64,000 bases of DNA from an uncultured Anaerolineae bacterium (GTDB lineage Bacteria > Chloroflexota > Anaerolineae > Aggregatilineales > Phototrophicaceae): NCBI GenBank assembly GCA_934216615.1, contig CAKQCB010000002.1, positions 1 to 64,000 on the forward strand. Direction: 5' to 3'. The notes under the pieces are model-generated. The model searched no databases, was not told where the DNA came from, and was given only the letters and a program-made list of their open reading frames with translations. The position numbers and the translations under genes were made by a program. Positions 8,903 to 17,499 of the stretch are shown here, one piece after another; positions within the stretch are counted from its first letter, which is position 1; every line of letters begins with the position of its first letter.

Positions 8903-9823
8903 TTACCACCCGCGTTGAGCGATCTTGTCCCCTTCGGGCATGGTGGTCACATTGATACCAACCATTGCTTCGCCCAGCCCACGGCTGACGTCGCGCAGGA
9001 TTTCAGCGTTATTAAAGTGCGTCACCGCTTCAACAATCGCCTTCGCACGTTTAGCAGGATCACCACTTTTGAAAATACCTGACCCCACAAACACGCCGTC
9101 CATGCCCAACTGCATCATGAGCGCGGCATCTGCTGGTGTGGCGACGCCACCCGCTGCAAACTGAACCACAGGCAAACGCCCCAACTTGGCCGTTTCCATC
9201 ACCAAGTCATAGGGTGCGCCGATGTTTTTGGCAAAGGTGAAAATTTCGTTTTCATCCATCGCCGTCAACATGCGGATATCACGCCCTACGGCACGCGCGT
9301 GGCGCACCGCTTCGACGACATCACCGGTGCCTGCTTCACCCTTGGTGCGGATCATCGCTGCGCCTTCATTAATACGGCGTAACGCCTCGCCCAAATTACG
9401 ACAACCGCAAACAAACGGCACGTTAAAATTGTGCTTGTTGATGTGATTTTCTTCATCGGCAGGGGTTAAAACTTCACTCTCGTCGATGTAGTCGATGCCC
9501 AACGTTTCCAAAATTTGAGCTTCCACAAAATGACCGATACGCACTTTCGCCATCACCGGAACACTCACGGCGGCCATGATGCCTTCGATCATATCGGGGT
9601 CGCTCATGCGCGAAACGCCACCATGCGCACGGATATCCGCGGGAATACGTTCCAACGCCATGACCGCTACCGCACCTGCATCTTCAGCAATTTTTGCATG
9701 CTCTGGGGTGACCACATCCATGATCACACCGCCCTTGAGCATTTGCGCCAAGCCCTTCTTTAAAGCAAAAGTGCCTTTTTCTGCACCTGCGCCATTTTCA
9801 GTTTGTCCATTAGGAGTCGTCAT
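8903..9823 (-). CDS. pdxS: Pyridoxal 5'-phosphate synthase subunit PdxS
   Basis: The synthase subunit of the DXP-independent vitamin B6 pathway. It makes PLP from ribose 5-phosphate, glyceraldehyde 3-phosphate and ammonia delivered by PdxT, as a dodecameric (beta/alpha)8 barrel. Family blocks are clear: [16 protein letters not shown] (with the substrate-binding Asp), [43 protein letters not shown] (catalytic Lys), [30 protein letters not shown] (second catalytic Lys) and [21 protein letters not shown]. The 306-residue length is normal. The ATG at 9823 is preferred because GGAGG lies 8 nt upstream; the ATG at 9841 would start before that site. Unusually, pdxT is not adjacent but about 5.5 kb away on the other strand. 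Confidence 0.97.
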   Translation of the reverse strand: MTTPNGQTENGAGAEKGTFALKKGLAQMLKGGVIMDVVTPEHAKIAEDAGAVAVMALERIPADIRAHGGVSRMSDPDMIEGIMAAVSVPVMAKVRIGHFVEAQILETLGIDYIDESEVLTPADEENHINKHNFNVPFVCGCRNLGEALRRINEGAAMIRTKGEAGTGDVVEAVRHARAVGRDIRMLTAMDENEIFTFAKNIGAPYDLVMETAKLGRLPVVQFAAGGVATPADAALMMQLGMDGVFVGSGIFKSGDPAKRAKAIVEAVTHFNNAEILRDVSRGLGEAMVGINVTTMPEGDKIAQRGW

Positions 9824-9916
9824 CAGTATTTCCTCCAACATAAATGATTTACGATCTAGTTATGAGAGTATTTTACTGGACGCAAACACTATATGTCCAC
9901 TTATGACCACTCTCCC

Positions 9917-11170
9917 TTAACGCTTTGTTTTTCGCCACATCCAAAACCAAGCGATCCAAAGAATGCCGATTGGCACGAATGTGATCACATGGATGGGCAG
10001 TCGCCACGACGCATCAATTACAGGTTCATATGAAGTAGACGTTGGTGCTTGCGCCCACGGAATACTAGTGCGCGCCCATGCTAGAAACGCATCGCCTACG
10101 GGCAATATCCCGAACGCATATACGGTTTGATCGCCGAGTTGAAACGGAAGCCCGACCGCTTCGGCTGTGTTTAAGAGCGTGGTGGCAAGTGCATCGTCGC
10201 CCAAAACCTGTGCAGTGCCGATGCTCACCGCCGATGATGACGCGCTAATGCCTAAAATCAACGGGCCAGAATCGACATCCCCCCAACCGCCATCCACCCC
10301 ATGCACATACTCGCGGATTGCGGGAACGCCTAACGGACGATCAAAAAACACACGGCGAAATTCTTGATATTGTGCCTCAGCGCGTGGGGGATCAATCTCA
10401 TATAAAAAGCGGATGATCAAACTTTGTGAGGTACTTCGCACGTCATCAATAGCCACCCCATCAGACGCGCGGACTTCATGAGGCAACAAGCCCGTTTGCG
10501 GGTCTGCCAGCGCAAACGCTTCGTCTAACCATGTCTGGATAAAGTCTGCATATTGGGGTGCAAACAGCGTGTCGTGAAGTTGGATGGACGCGACGGCCAC
10601 CGTCGAATCGACAGGCCATGAACGCCCCGGGTAAGCCGTTAAGAATGGGGTCGTATTCGCTTCAAAAGCCGAAACCAACGCGGCGACATCTTCTTGGTAA
10701 ACGTTGACCCGCGCAGGATCACGTTCTGCATCCGCTTGCAAGCTCAAGATGCCACCTAAAAGCCATAAGCGCCAGCCTTCATAAAACACGCCATAAGGTG
10801 GGGTCAAAAAACTTGAGAACGCTGAGCGTCCGCGTGCAGAATCCACTCGAGCATAAGCAAATTCGGCTTCGGTAAGCGCTTGATCGCGCAAGAGATCATC
10901 TTGTAACCCTACGTTGACCCATGCCATTCCGTACAGCACATTAGTGAAAAAATAGCCTTCGGGGAAATACGATTGCATCTCAACATCGCGGTTTTGATCT
11001 AACGCACTGCGAATGAATCGTAACTGAGGCAACACTTCGGACTCAAATCGTTCGTGGGTATACACCCCACTGCTGTGCGAATACAAACGCACATTCATCA
11101 CCACCCATAAAATCGTGAAGGGGATAATCCCCATAATCAATACAAGCCCGAACAGGATTTTTCGCATCAT
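9917..11170 (-). CDS. Membrane-anchored protein of unknown function
   Basis: A 417-residue protein with one transmembrane helix at each end (about residues 4-26 and 390-410) and a large extracytoplasmic domain between them. That domain is rich in aromatic and small residues (FEGYFF-like PEGYFFTNVLYGMAW, YEGWRLWLLGG, YPGRSWPVDS, DGGWGDVDSGP), which recalls alpha/alpha-toroid glycoside hydrolases or lyases. I cannot place it in a family or point to catalytic residues. The start follows AGGT a few bases upstream. It lies 94 bp upstream of pdxS on the same strand and could share its transcript, but a functional link is not evident. Confidence 0.6.
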   Translation of the reverse strand: MMRKILFGLVLIMGIIPFTILWVVMNVRLYSHSSGVYTHERFESEVLPQLRFIRSALDQNRDVEMQSYFPEGYFFTNVLYGMAWVNVGLQDDLLRDQALTEAEFAYARVDSARGRSAFSSFLTPPYGVFYEGWRLWLLGGILSLQADAERDPARVNVYQEDVAALVSAFEANTTPFLTAYPGRSWPVDSTVAVASIQLHDTLFAPQYADFIQTWLDEAFALADPQTGLLPHEVRASDGVAIDDVRSTSQSLIIRFLYEIDPPRAEAQYQEFRRVFFDRPLGVPAIREYVHGVDGGWGDVDSGPLILGISASSSAVSIGTAQVLGDDALATTLLNTAEAVGLPFQLGDQTVYAFGILPVGDAFLAWARTSIPWAQAPTSTSYEPVIDASWRLPIHVITFVPIGILWIAWFWMWRKTKR

Positions 11171-11287
11171 CAATGACCTAATGTGTATAGGTAATATTTT
11201 TCGTTATACAACAAAAAGGTCAACCCTGCCGTAATTTCGGGCAATACAGTAGACTAACAGCTCAATTTGATTAGGAGAAACAGTGCG

Positions 11288-12589
11288 ATGATACAATCCC
11301 CCCACCTTATCATCCTTGCAGGCGGTTCGTCCTCTCGTATGGTTCCCATTCAGCAAAAACAGCTTTTACGTTTTGGCATGGAACCTTTGCTAGTCAGCCA
11401 AATTCGACGCTTGTACGCCTTGGGTTTCAGCCAAATGACGATTGTCGCCAGCCAAGATAATCACGCTGAAATTGGAGCCTTGACCAGCAATTTGCATGGG
11501 ATTGAGATTCAAATTGCGATTCAAGATGAATCTAAGGGGATGGGCGACGCAATTCTGAAAGCACTCCCTCTTTTACACGACCCACAAAATACGCCGATCT
11601 TCATCACACAAATTCATGATGTCGTCGATGATGAACTGTATATTGATATGCTCAATGCCTTCCGCGCTGACCCGACAGCCGCCTACGCCGCAGGCTATGA
11701 ACGTGAAGATTATTTCCCCGGTGGTTATTTCATCGTGAACCCCGAAGGCAGGCTCACGGGGATTGTTGAGAAGCCCGGGGCCAACAACCGCCCCAGCAAC
11801 TTGGTGAATATCGTCGCGCATATCTACCCCAACGCGGCGCAATTAGCCGATGCGCTCGACACCACCTATAACCATGAAAACCCCACAGACGATCATTATG
11901 AACAGGCGATGGATGTCCTTATGAAGACAATCGTCTTTAAAGTTGTGCCTTATCGGGGGCCTTGGAGCGCGCTGAAATACCCGTGGCATATTTTGGATGT
12001 CATGAACTACTTCTTGAACAAAATCAAAGGTCAAAATATCGCTGAAAGCGCGTATATCAGCAAAACCGCCACGATTGTGGGCGACGTTTATATTGGCGAA
12101 CGGGTGAAAATTTTCCCCGGCGCGGCAGTCGTCGGCCCTGCTTACATCGGCGCGGACACGGTGATTGGCAATAACGCGCTGGTGCGTAACTCGATGGTCT
12201 TGAACCATTGTGAGGTTGGCTTCACCACCGAAGTTGCTCGTAGTTATGTTGCAGATAACTGCTCGATGCACGCCTGCCGTGTATTAGATTCGGTCTTTGC
12301 TTCGGGTGTGAATTTTTCGGCGGGGTGTACAACTGCTAACTTACGCATTGACCGTTCGAACGTGCCGAGCGTCGTCAAAGGTCAAAAGGTAGACAGTGGA
12401 CGGGATAAACTCGGCGCGATCATCGGCGAAAATGCCTTTCTTGGCGTTGATGTGATGACCATGCCAGGCGTAAAAATTGGCGCGAATGCGAAGGTTGGGC
12501 CGGGCACGCATGTGCATCACGATCTCAAAGCGAACACGCGCATCTACGTGAAACAAGAAGTTGTGATTGTTGAGCCTGAAGAAAAGTAA
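11288..12589 (+). CDS. Sugar nucleotidyltransferase with left-handed beta-helix domain
   Basis: A 433-residue GlmU/GlgC-like protein. The N-terminal half is a nucleotidyltransferase Rossmann domain with LAGGSSSRMVP as the NTP-binding loop, TQIHDVVDD as the metal-binding acidic region and GIVEKPG downstream. The C-terminal half (about residues 250-425) carries imperfect hexapeptide repeats (AYISKTATIVGDVYIG, IFPGAAVVGPAYIG, VKIGANAKVGPGTHV) that build a left-handed beta-helix. The substrate sugar is unknown; the LAGG-SSS loop differs from the canonical G-x-G-T-R-M. The ATG at 11288 is supported by AGGAGA about 11 nt upstream. The gene runs into a PIG-L deacetylase 47 bp downstream, which fits a glycan or glycolipid precursor pathway. 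Confidence 0.82.
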   Translation: MIQSPHLIILAGGSSSRMVPIQQKQLLRFGMEPLLVSQIRRLYALGFSQMTIVASQDNHAEIGALTSNLHGIEIQIAIQDESKGMGDAILKALPLLHDPQNTPIFITQIHDVVDDELYIDMLNAFRADPTAAYAAGYEREDYFPGGYFIVNPEGRLTGIVEKPGANNRPSNLVNIVAHIYPNAAQLADALDTTYNHENPTDDHYEQAMDVLMKTIVFKVVPYRGPWSALKYPWHILDVMNYFLNKIKGQNIAESAYISKTATIVGDVYIGERVKIFPGAAVVGPAYIGADTVIGNNALVRNSMVLNHCEVGFTTEVARSYVADNCSMHACRVLDSVFASGVNFSAGCTTANLRIDRSNVPSVVKGQKVDSGRDKLGAIIGENAFLGVDVMTMPGVKIGANAKVGPGTHVHHDLKANTRIYVKQEVVIVEPEEK

Positions 12590-12636
12590 GAACACATGAT
12601 CTATTTTGCATCTAATATAGGTATGAGAGGATTGTG

Positions 12637-13380
12637 ATGATGCCGATGATTTTAGAACCGTCTTTACCTGAAAATTTTAAAGTTCTTTTTATTGTTGCTC
12701 ACCCTGATGATATTGAGTTTGGGGCGGCGGGCAGTGTTGCCTCATGGACTGATGCAGGGGCGACAGTCACCTATGTCATTGTGACCAATGGCGCGGCGGG
12801 TAGTAATGACCCGAACATAGATATCCATGAGTTGATCCTCACACGGCAAAAAGAACAGCTTGAGGCCGCCGCGCATGTAGGAGTGACGGATATCCGCTTT
12901 TTAGGCTATCAGGATGGAGCCTTACAACCCACGCTAGAGCTTCGCCGTGACTTGACGCGGATCATCCGCGAGGTGAAACCGAATCGTGTGGTCATCCAAG
13001 ACCCAACGACCATCCTCGTCGAAAACTTAGCCGACGAAAGTGGGGATTATATCAATCATCCCGACCACCGCGCAGCAGGTGAAGCCGCGCTGTATGCGAT
13101 CTTCCCAAGCGCGGAAACCCGTCCTATATTTCCCGAATTATTAGCCGAAGGGCTTGACCCGCACCACGTCCAAGAAGTGTATTTGGTCATGTCCAGCACG
13201 CCCAATATCGCCGTTGATATTTCGAATCACACCGAGCGTAAATTTAAGTCTTTATTGGCGCACCGTTCCCAATTGGATGAGAGTGTGCGCCCAATGGTCG
13301 AAGCGTGGGATAAAGTCACTGGCGCGGAATTAGGCGTTACCAGCGCAGAATCATTCCGCAAACTGCGCTTCCCCAGATAG
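12637..13380 (+). CDS. PIG-L/LmbE-family deacetylase
   Basis: Predicted zinc-dependent N-acetyl-sugar deacetylase of 247 residues. The N-terminal VAHPDDIEFGAAGS motif holds the His-Pro-Asp-Asp zinc and catalytic site, and HPDHRAAGEAA supplies the third zinc ligand. Known relatives deacetylate GlcNAc-phosphatidylinositol, GlcNAc-malate (bacillithiol) or GlcNAc-inositol (mycothiol). Which substrate applies here cannot be read from sequence. GAGAGG lies 6 nt before the chosen ATG (a GTG directly precedes it). It sits in the same direction as the nucleotidyltransferase upstream and ends at a strong bidirectional terminator. Confidence 0.9.
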   Translation: MMPMILEPSLPENFKVLFIVAHPDDIEFGAAGSVASWTDAGATVTYVIVTNGAAGSNDPNIDIHELILTRQKEQLEAAAHVGVTDIRFLGYQDGALQPTLELRRDLTRIIREVKPNRVVIQDPTTILVENLADESGDYINHPDHRAAGEAALYAIFPSAETRPIFPELLAEGLDPHHVQEVYLVMSSTPNIAVDISNHTERKFKSLLAHRSQLDESVRPMVEAWDKVTGAELGVTSAESFRKLRFPR

Positions 13381-13400
13381 TTTTGAGTTACGAACAGGTT

Positions 13401-13441
13401 AAAAAACAGACGAGTTTGGTTAGCAAACTCGTCTGTTTTTT
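13401..13441. terminator. Bidirectional intrinsic terminator
   Basis: AAAAAACAGACGAGTTTG (13401-13418) pairs perfectly with CAAACTCGTCTGTTTTTT (13424-13441) around a 5-nt loop. U-tracts on both strands serve the convergent PIG-L and KARI-like genes. Confidence 0.93.
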
Positions 13442-13483
13442 ATTTCTCTATGGATGCACCTCAAGCAAGTCTGAACCCGCTTG

Positions 13484-14530
13484 TTACAGCTCGCTATCTG
13501 CTTGCTTTTGATCCGCTTCGTCATCAAACCCAAACGGCGATTCACGACGGAAAAGGTCGATCGTCTGCTGTTCGAGTTCCCACATTTCCATCGCTTCCCG
13601 TTTCTTAAATAGAGTCTCCAAGCGTGGATAATCAGCGAGATATTCTCTCGTCCATTCTTGTGCAAACTTGCCGTTACGAATATCTTCCAACACCAATTCC
13701 ATCATGCGCTCGATACGAAAATCCAGTTCTTCGAAGCGTTCATAACGCGATAACGTCCCGTACTGTGCTGTCAAAGAACTGAGCTTGAGCGCGTTCATCA
13801 TCCCGATTTGTGCGGATTGGCGTAGATAATCACTCGTTTCGCCAGAAAGATACATCTCTGTAAAAACCGCTTCCGGTGGATACCCCATGCGCATCAACAA
13901 CTGCACGCCTAACGTCACGGCTTGATGCAGAATCGGCAAAATCGCCTGTTGCATGAACAAGTCTAATTCAGCTTCTTGTTCAAAGCGCAGTTCGACCGCC
14001 CCCCATCGTAAAGCGCCAATCGCTTTCGCAATTGCCAATACGGTCGGCCAAGTATGACTCGACGCATCTTGGGCAACGGCGACAAAGCTAGAGAACCCTT
14101 CATCTGAGATATAACGATGACGTACCCCCGCCCCGACGGTTCTGGGCGATACCAATCCAACATCGACAAAAGAAGGCGGTTCGATCAGCCCAAACGCGAT
14201 GTTATACGCACTGCTGAAAATCAACGTATGACCGCGCCGTAAACGCGGGGAAACTTCCTCTAAATAGACTTTGGGCATTTCTTCGTCACGAAACATCAAC
14301 AAGATGATTTCGGCACGCGCGACCGCTTCACCAACATCCATCACCGTGAAGCCCTCACGAATCGCGATCTCACGCTTTTCTGCTGAAGGTTCGGTCACAA
14401 TTACCCGCATGCCACTATCGCGTAAATTGAGCGCTACAGGGCGCCCCATATTGCCATAGCCCACCACCGCAAACAACTTGCCTTCAATGACATTGAGATT
14501 GCCATCTTCTTCGTGATAAATCACCGACAT
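13484..14530 (-). CDS. Ketol-acid reductoisomerase-like protein lacking key catalytic residues
   Basis: A 348-residue relative of class I KARI (IlvC), by overall order of motifs: IEGKLFAVVGYGNMG (dinucleotide-binding loop) followed by ALNLRDSGM, PP.FVDVGLVSP, and a C-terminal helical domain starting ELDLF. By hand alignment to Pseudomonas IlvC numbering, the catalytic His107 is Ser (SSAYNIAF), metal ligand Asp190 is kept, Glu194 is Gln (DLFMQQ), Glu226 is probably kept and Glu230 is Ser. It is therefore unlikely to catalyse the normal isomeroreduction. There are no other branched-chain amino-acid genes nearby. The start has AGGA 8 nt upstream. It may be an NAD(P)-dependent enzyme of a different specificity or a pseudoenzyme. 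Confidence 0.75.
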   Translation of the reverse strand: MSVIYHEEDGNLNVIEGKLFAVVGYGNMGRPVALNLRDSGMRVIVTEPSAEKREIAIREGFTVMDVGEAVARAEIILLMFRDEEMPKVYLEEVSPRLRRGHTLIFSSAYNIAFGLIEPPSFVDVGLVSPRTVGAGVRHRYISDEGFSSFVAVAQDASSHTWPTVLAIAKAIGALRWGAVELRFEQEAELDLFMQQAILPILHQAVTLGVQLLMRMGYPPEAVFTEMYLSGETSDYLRQSAQIGMMNALKLSSLTAQYGTLSRYERFEELDFRIERMMELVLEDIRNGKFAQEWTREYLADYPRLETLFKKREAMEMWELEQQTIDLFRRESPFGFDDEADQKQADSEL

Positions 14531-14594
14531 AGGATTTTCCTGTTACAATCGCGGAAATGAAGTCACTATTCGACTTTCGCTGAAGGAGTATTGC

Positions 14595-15065
14595 ATGTTG
14601 AAACGATACCTTGTCCGCATGGGAATCGCAATCCTCGTCTTTATGAGTTTGGCTGGCTGTGCAGGTGGTGGTAATTTATTTGGCGAACCCGCCCCAACAG
14701 AGATTCCATTTGCCCGCTTTACTTCTCAAGATGTGTTGAACGCCTTTTCGACCGCGGGCATCACCATTGAGGTGATTCAGCGTGAAATGCTGATCGGACG
14801 CGACGCTCCTTCTACGTTCATTGATCGTTACACCTTCCAAGTTCCACGCATCGCGCCTTCCGGCGGTCAACTTTTGATCTTTGAAAATGAGGCAGGCCTC
14901 GCCGAGTGGGAAAATTACATCTCGCGTCTACGGGCGGACGTGGCCACACGGCGCGATGTCTCTTATGTATACATCAATAGCAACGCGCTGGTGCAGGTCA
15001 ACGCCAACCTTACCCCACCAGAAGCCAATCAATTTCGCGATGCAGTAGCGAGTTTAGGAAACTAA
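14595..15065 (+). CDS. Small predicted lipoprotein
   Basis: A 156-residue protein with a lipoprotein signal peptide: basic start (MLKRYLVRMG), hydrophobic core and lipobox LAGC with Cys at residue 22. The mature part begins with a Gly-rich linker and then a compact alpha/beta domain of about 120 residues (F.SQDVLNAFSTAGI..EV...). I do not recognise a family. AAGGAG lies 6 nt before the ATG. It is divergent from the KARI-like gene with only 64 bp between the two starts, so the two may share control elements. Confidence 0.75.
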   Translation: MLKRYLVRMGIAILVFMSLAGCAGGGNLFGEPAPTEIPFARFTSQDVLNAFSTAGITIEVIQREMLIGRDAPSTFIDRYTFQVPRIAPSGGQLLIFENEAGLAEWENYISRLRADVATRRDVSYVYINSNALVQVNANLTPPEANQFRDAVASLGN

Positions 15066-15121
15066 TTTGGGGATGCGTGTAAATCCGTTTTCCCAAGCGG
15101 ATGATAAACAACTAAAAATCA

Positions 15122-15147
15122 CCCCTCATCTGATATTGGATGAGGGG
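15122..15147. terminator. Hairpin after the lipoprotein gene
   Basis: CCCCTCATC (15122-15130) pairs with GATGAGGGG (15139-15147). There is no U-tract downstream on the plus strand, so termination would be weak; an attenuator or 3'-end stabilising role is possible. Confidence 0.5.
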
Positions 15148-15307
15148 CGTTAAGTCAAACTTTGTGAATAAAATCCCCTCTTGCCCACTCACCCACTTAA
15201 AAACTTAAAATGCGAAATTGTCCATGATGGTTCTTGATTCTAGGCTTATTTTTTAGCAGGATTGGCACATCAGATCGTTAGTGCCGTTTGAAATAGAGGA
15301 TACACCC

Positions 15308-15889
15308 ATGAAAATCGGTATTTTGGCGCTTCAAGGCGCTTTTATAGAACACAAAAAAATGCTCGAAAGTTTAGGCGTAGAAACGGTTGAAGTCCGTTTA
15401 CCCGAACACCTCGAAGGTTTAGATGGCCTGATCATCCCCGGTGGAGAAAGCACCACCATTGGCAAACTTGCCACAACCTATGACTTGATCGAACCCTTAC
15501 GCAGTTTTGCGTCATCTAAACCGACGTGGGGAACGTGTGCGGGGATGATTTTTCTGGCGAAAGATATCGGCATCGACCGCCAGCCCATCCTCAATTTAAT
15601 GGACATCAAGGTGAACCGCAACGCTTTTGGTCGTCAGGTGGACAGCTTCACCACCCCGCTCCATATTGAGCCACTGGGGGACGCACCTTTTGAGGCGGTT
15701 TTCATCCGCGCGCCGATTGTGACCGCTATTCTAAGTGATGAGGTCGAAATCCTTTCCCAATTATCGGACGAGCGCATTGTTGCAGTTCGCCAAAATCACC
15801 TATTGGCAACGGCATTTCACCCTGAATTGACGCAAGATTCGCGTTTGCACAAATATTTCCTTGACATAACGCGGGAAAAACACGTATAA
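15308..15889 (+). CDS. pdxT: Pyridoxal 5'-phosphate synthase glutaminase subunit PdxT
   Basis: The class I glutaminase partner of PdxS. It hydrolyses glutamine and channels ammonia to the PdxS barrel. The 193-residue sequence has the typical start MKIGILALQGAF.EH, the oxyanion strand GLIIPGGESTTIGKL, the nucleophile Cys in GTCAGMI and the His-Glu pair in AFHPELT. The ATG at 15308 matches the conserved N terminus. The gene has its own upstream region and is separated from pdxS by several unrelated genes on both strands, so the two subunits must be coordinated in trans. Confidence 0.96.
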   Translation: MKIGILALQGAFIEHKKMLESLGVETVEVRLPEHLEGLDGLIIPGGESTTIGKLATTYDLIEPLRSFASSKPTWGTCAGMIFLAKDIGIDRQPILNLMDIKVNRNAFGRQVDSFTTPLHIEPLGDAPFEAVFIRAPIVTAILSDEVEILSQLSDERIVAVRQNHLLATAFHPELTQDSRLHKYFLDITREKHV

Positions 15890-16010
15890 AAACAATAGCT
15901 AAAAATCACCTTTTCAATTTTAAAGTTGGTGATACAATATCGCGCGCTGGTTTAAGTTAGAATGACGAGTATCTAAACCCGAATTTTGTAATAACTTGTG
16001 AGAGTAACTA

Positions 16011-16250
16011 ATGATTGACAAACCCTTCCGTTTCTTAGATCGTAATGATTTTGGTGAAGAAGATTTCGAAGAAGACGAAGAATTCGAAGTTGAAGAAGAA
16101 GAAGACGAATTCGATTTTGAGGAAGAAGAAGACGACTTTGATGACGACGACTTCGACTTCGATGAAGATTTCGATGATGAAGAAGATTTTGATGACGATG
16201 GCTATGATGACGATGAAGATGATGAGTACGAAGACGACGACGATTATTAA
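16011..16250 (+). CDS. Extremely acidic low-complexity small protein
   Basis: A 79-residue protein in which I count 31 Asp and 22 Glu (67%), against one Lys and two Arg. About twelve Phe residues are spaced through the acid runs (DEFDFEEEE, DDFDDDDFDFDEDF). Only the first 15 residues (MIDKPFRFLDRNDFG) have normal composition. GAGAG lies about 6 nt before the ATG, and it has its own upstream gap (120 bp) and a downstream hairpin. The net charge near -50 with regularly placed aromatics is reminiscent of acidic chaperone, DNA-mimic or RNA-polymerase-delta-like tails. No homology can be claimed. It could also be an artefact of a purine-rich tract, although the start signals argue for a real gene. 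Confidence 0.6.
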   Translation: MIDKPFRFLDRNDFGEEDFEEDEEFEVEEEEDEFDFEEEEDDFDDDDFDFDEDFDDEEDFDDDGYDDDEDDEYEDDDDY

Positions 16251-16360
16251 TCGTTAAGGTTGTCAGGGTTTTCATTACTCTTAAATTGTAGTCATTGAAA
16301 CAATTTACAAAAGTTGTTTCATCACGTCTGACTTCTTGCCGACGTTATATTTGATATTCC

Positions 16361-16395
16361 ACTTACATGGGATATGGTTATAATCCCATGTAAGT
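16361..16395. terminator. Perfect hairpin between acidic-protein and propeller genes
   Basis: ACTTACATGGGAT (16361-16373) pairs exactly with ATCCCATGTAAGT (16383-16395) around a 9-nt loop. The tail TTGTCAAAT is only mildly U-rich. It lies 32 bp before the next start codon, so it could terminate the upstream unit or act in the next gene's leader. Confidence 0.55.
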
Positions 16396-16427
16396 TTGTC
16401 AAATAGACATTGGAGATGTGATCATCT

Positions 16428-17414
16428 ATGAAAACGACACATCATATTCTGAAAGCCCTCTCCCTTGGGATGTTGATTGGTTTCACATTCCCAGTTTTTG
16501 CGCAAGACCCTCTCCCCCTCGGTGAAATAGCATCTTTTGAAGCTGGTGAGTTCAGCCTTTTGGCAACCACCACCGTCAGTGAGCGCCTACTGGTCGCCGA
16601 CGATGCCAATGATGAAATTCGCATTTTTGATATTAGCAACCCCAGTCAGCCTCGGTTGGTGACCACAGTCCCGCTTGAAGGCTCACCGCGTTCGATTGCA
16701 GGCGGGGACGAATTTGGGCTTGTGGTTGTTGAAATTGACGACCAAGCGATCTTACAAGTCATTTTCCCAAGTGGCGGACGGCGCGAAGTCTGGGAAGGGA
16801 TTCCCTTAATCGACCTGCCGACAGCGGACTTAGACTTGACCATCAATGCAGAATCGACGTGGGGGCTTTTAGCCAATACTTCGACCATCGGCATCCTTGA
16901 GATTGTGGCTTTTGACAACATCAATTCGCGCTTTGAACGTCTTCAATCGACAGCAACAGGTTTGTTTCAAGATCACGTTTTTAGCGCTCAACCTTCAGGG
17001 GAAGTGTCGATCTTCGCTTTAAGCGCAGGGCCAGATTGGGACGAAACCGAAGAAATTGATTTTGAAGGCGAGATCAACAATTTCAATTTTTCGGCAGAAC
17101 ATGACTTAGGGATCGCCTTGATGGACGATAGCATCGTGCTGTTCTCGTTAAGCGATGCGAATATCCTCAGCCAATTCGACCTCGACACAGCCTATTCATC
17201 TACCGCGTTTATTGAAAGCGATGATGAACAATGGCTCAGCCTGCTCTCTGCCAGAGGAAACGAGTTACGTCTGCTCGACATCACCAACCCTGATGAAATT
17301 GTTGATCTCGGCACACGGACGTTGGACGTCCCGATTCGCGATTGGGTCACGTATCACGAACTTTTCATCACCACCAATGGGCAGCAGGTCAATTTTCTGG
17401 CGGCAAACCCATAG
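16428..17414 (+). CDS. Secreted beta-propeller protein (LVIVD/WD-like repeats)
   Basis: A 328-residue exported protein. A signal peptide (MKTTHHILKALSLGMLIGFTFPVFAQ) precedes a repeat domain. Blades have the form LLVADDANDEIRIFDISNPSQP, and later LRLLDITNPDEIVDLG, which matches the LVIVD-type repeat of extracellular propellers. There is no anchor or catalytic domain. It is probably an extracytoplasmic binding or scaffold protein, like the larger WD40 protein at 3330. It is monocistronic, followed by a hairpin with a U-tract at 17463. Confidence 0.75.
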   Translation: MKTTHHILKALSLGMLIGFTFPVFAQDPLPLGEIASFEAGEFSLLATTTVSERLLVADDANDEIRIFDISNPSQPRLVTTVPLEGSPRSIAGGDEFGLVVVEIDDQAILQVIFPSGGRREVWEGIPLIDLPTADLDLTINAESTWGLLANTSTIGILEIVAFDNINSRFERLQSTATGLFQDHVFSAQPSGEVSIFALSAGPDWDETEEIDFEGEINNFNFSAEHDLGIALMDDSIVLFSLSDANILSQFDLDTAYSSTAFIESDDEQWLSLLSARGNELRLLDITNPDEIVDLGTRTLDVPIRDWVTYHELFITTNGQQVNFLAANP

Positions 17415-17462
17415 AAATTTTTAAGTTTATTTTTATGCCCCAACGGGTATAATTGTAAGATG

Positions 17463-17499
17463 AGTATTGCTTGTGATGTTGAACCATCAATACTTTTTT
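17463..17499 (+). terminator. Hairpin with U-tract ahead of the DUF1003 leader
   Basis: AGTATTG (17463-17469) pairs with CAATACT (17488-17494), followed by a run of six T. A TATAAT at 17448-17453 lies just upstream. The element could terminate the propeller gene, or sit at the very 5' end of a transcript started from that -10 box. Confidence 0.6.

Noticed and set aside
13484..14530. Genuine IlvC ketol-acid reductoisomerase
   Set aside because: The catalytic His and at least two metal-binding Glu positions are replaced in my alignment, and no ilv context exists.
16045..16257. A Lys/Met/Thr-rich open frame overlapping the acidic protein
   Set aside because: It is the shifted reading of the GAA/GAC-rich tract; the other frame has the start signal and sensible N terminus.
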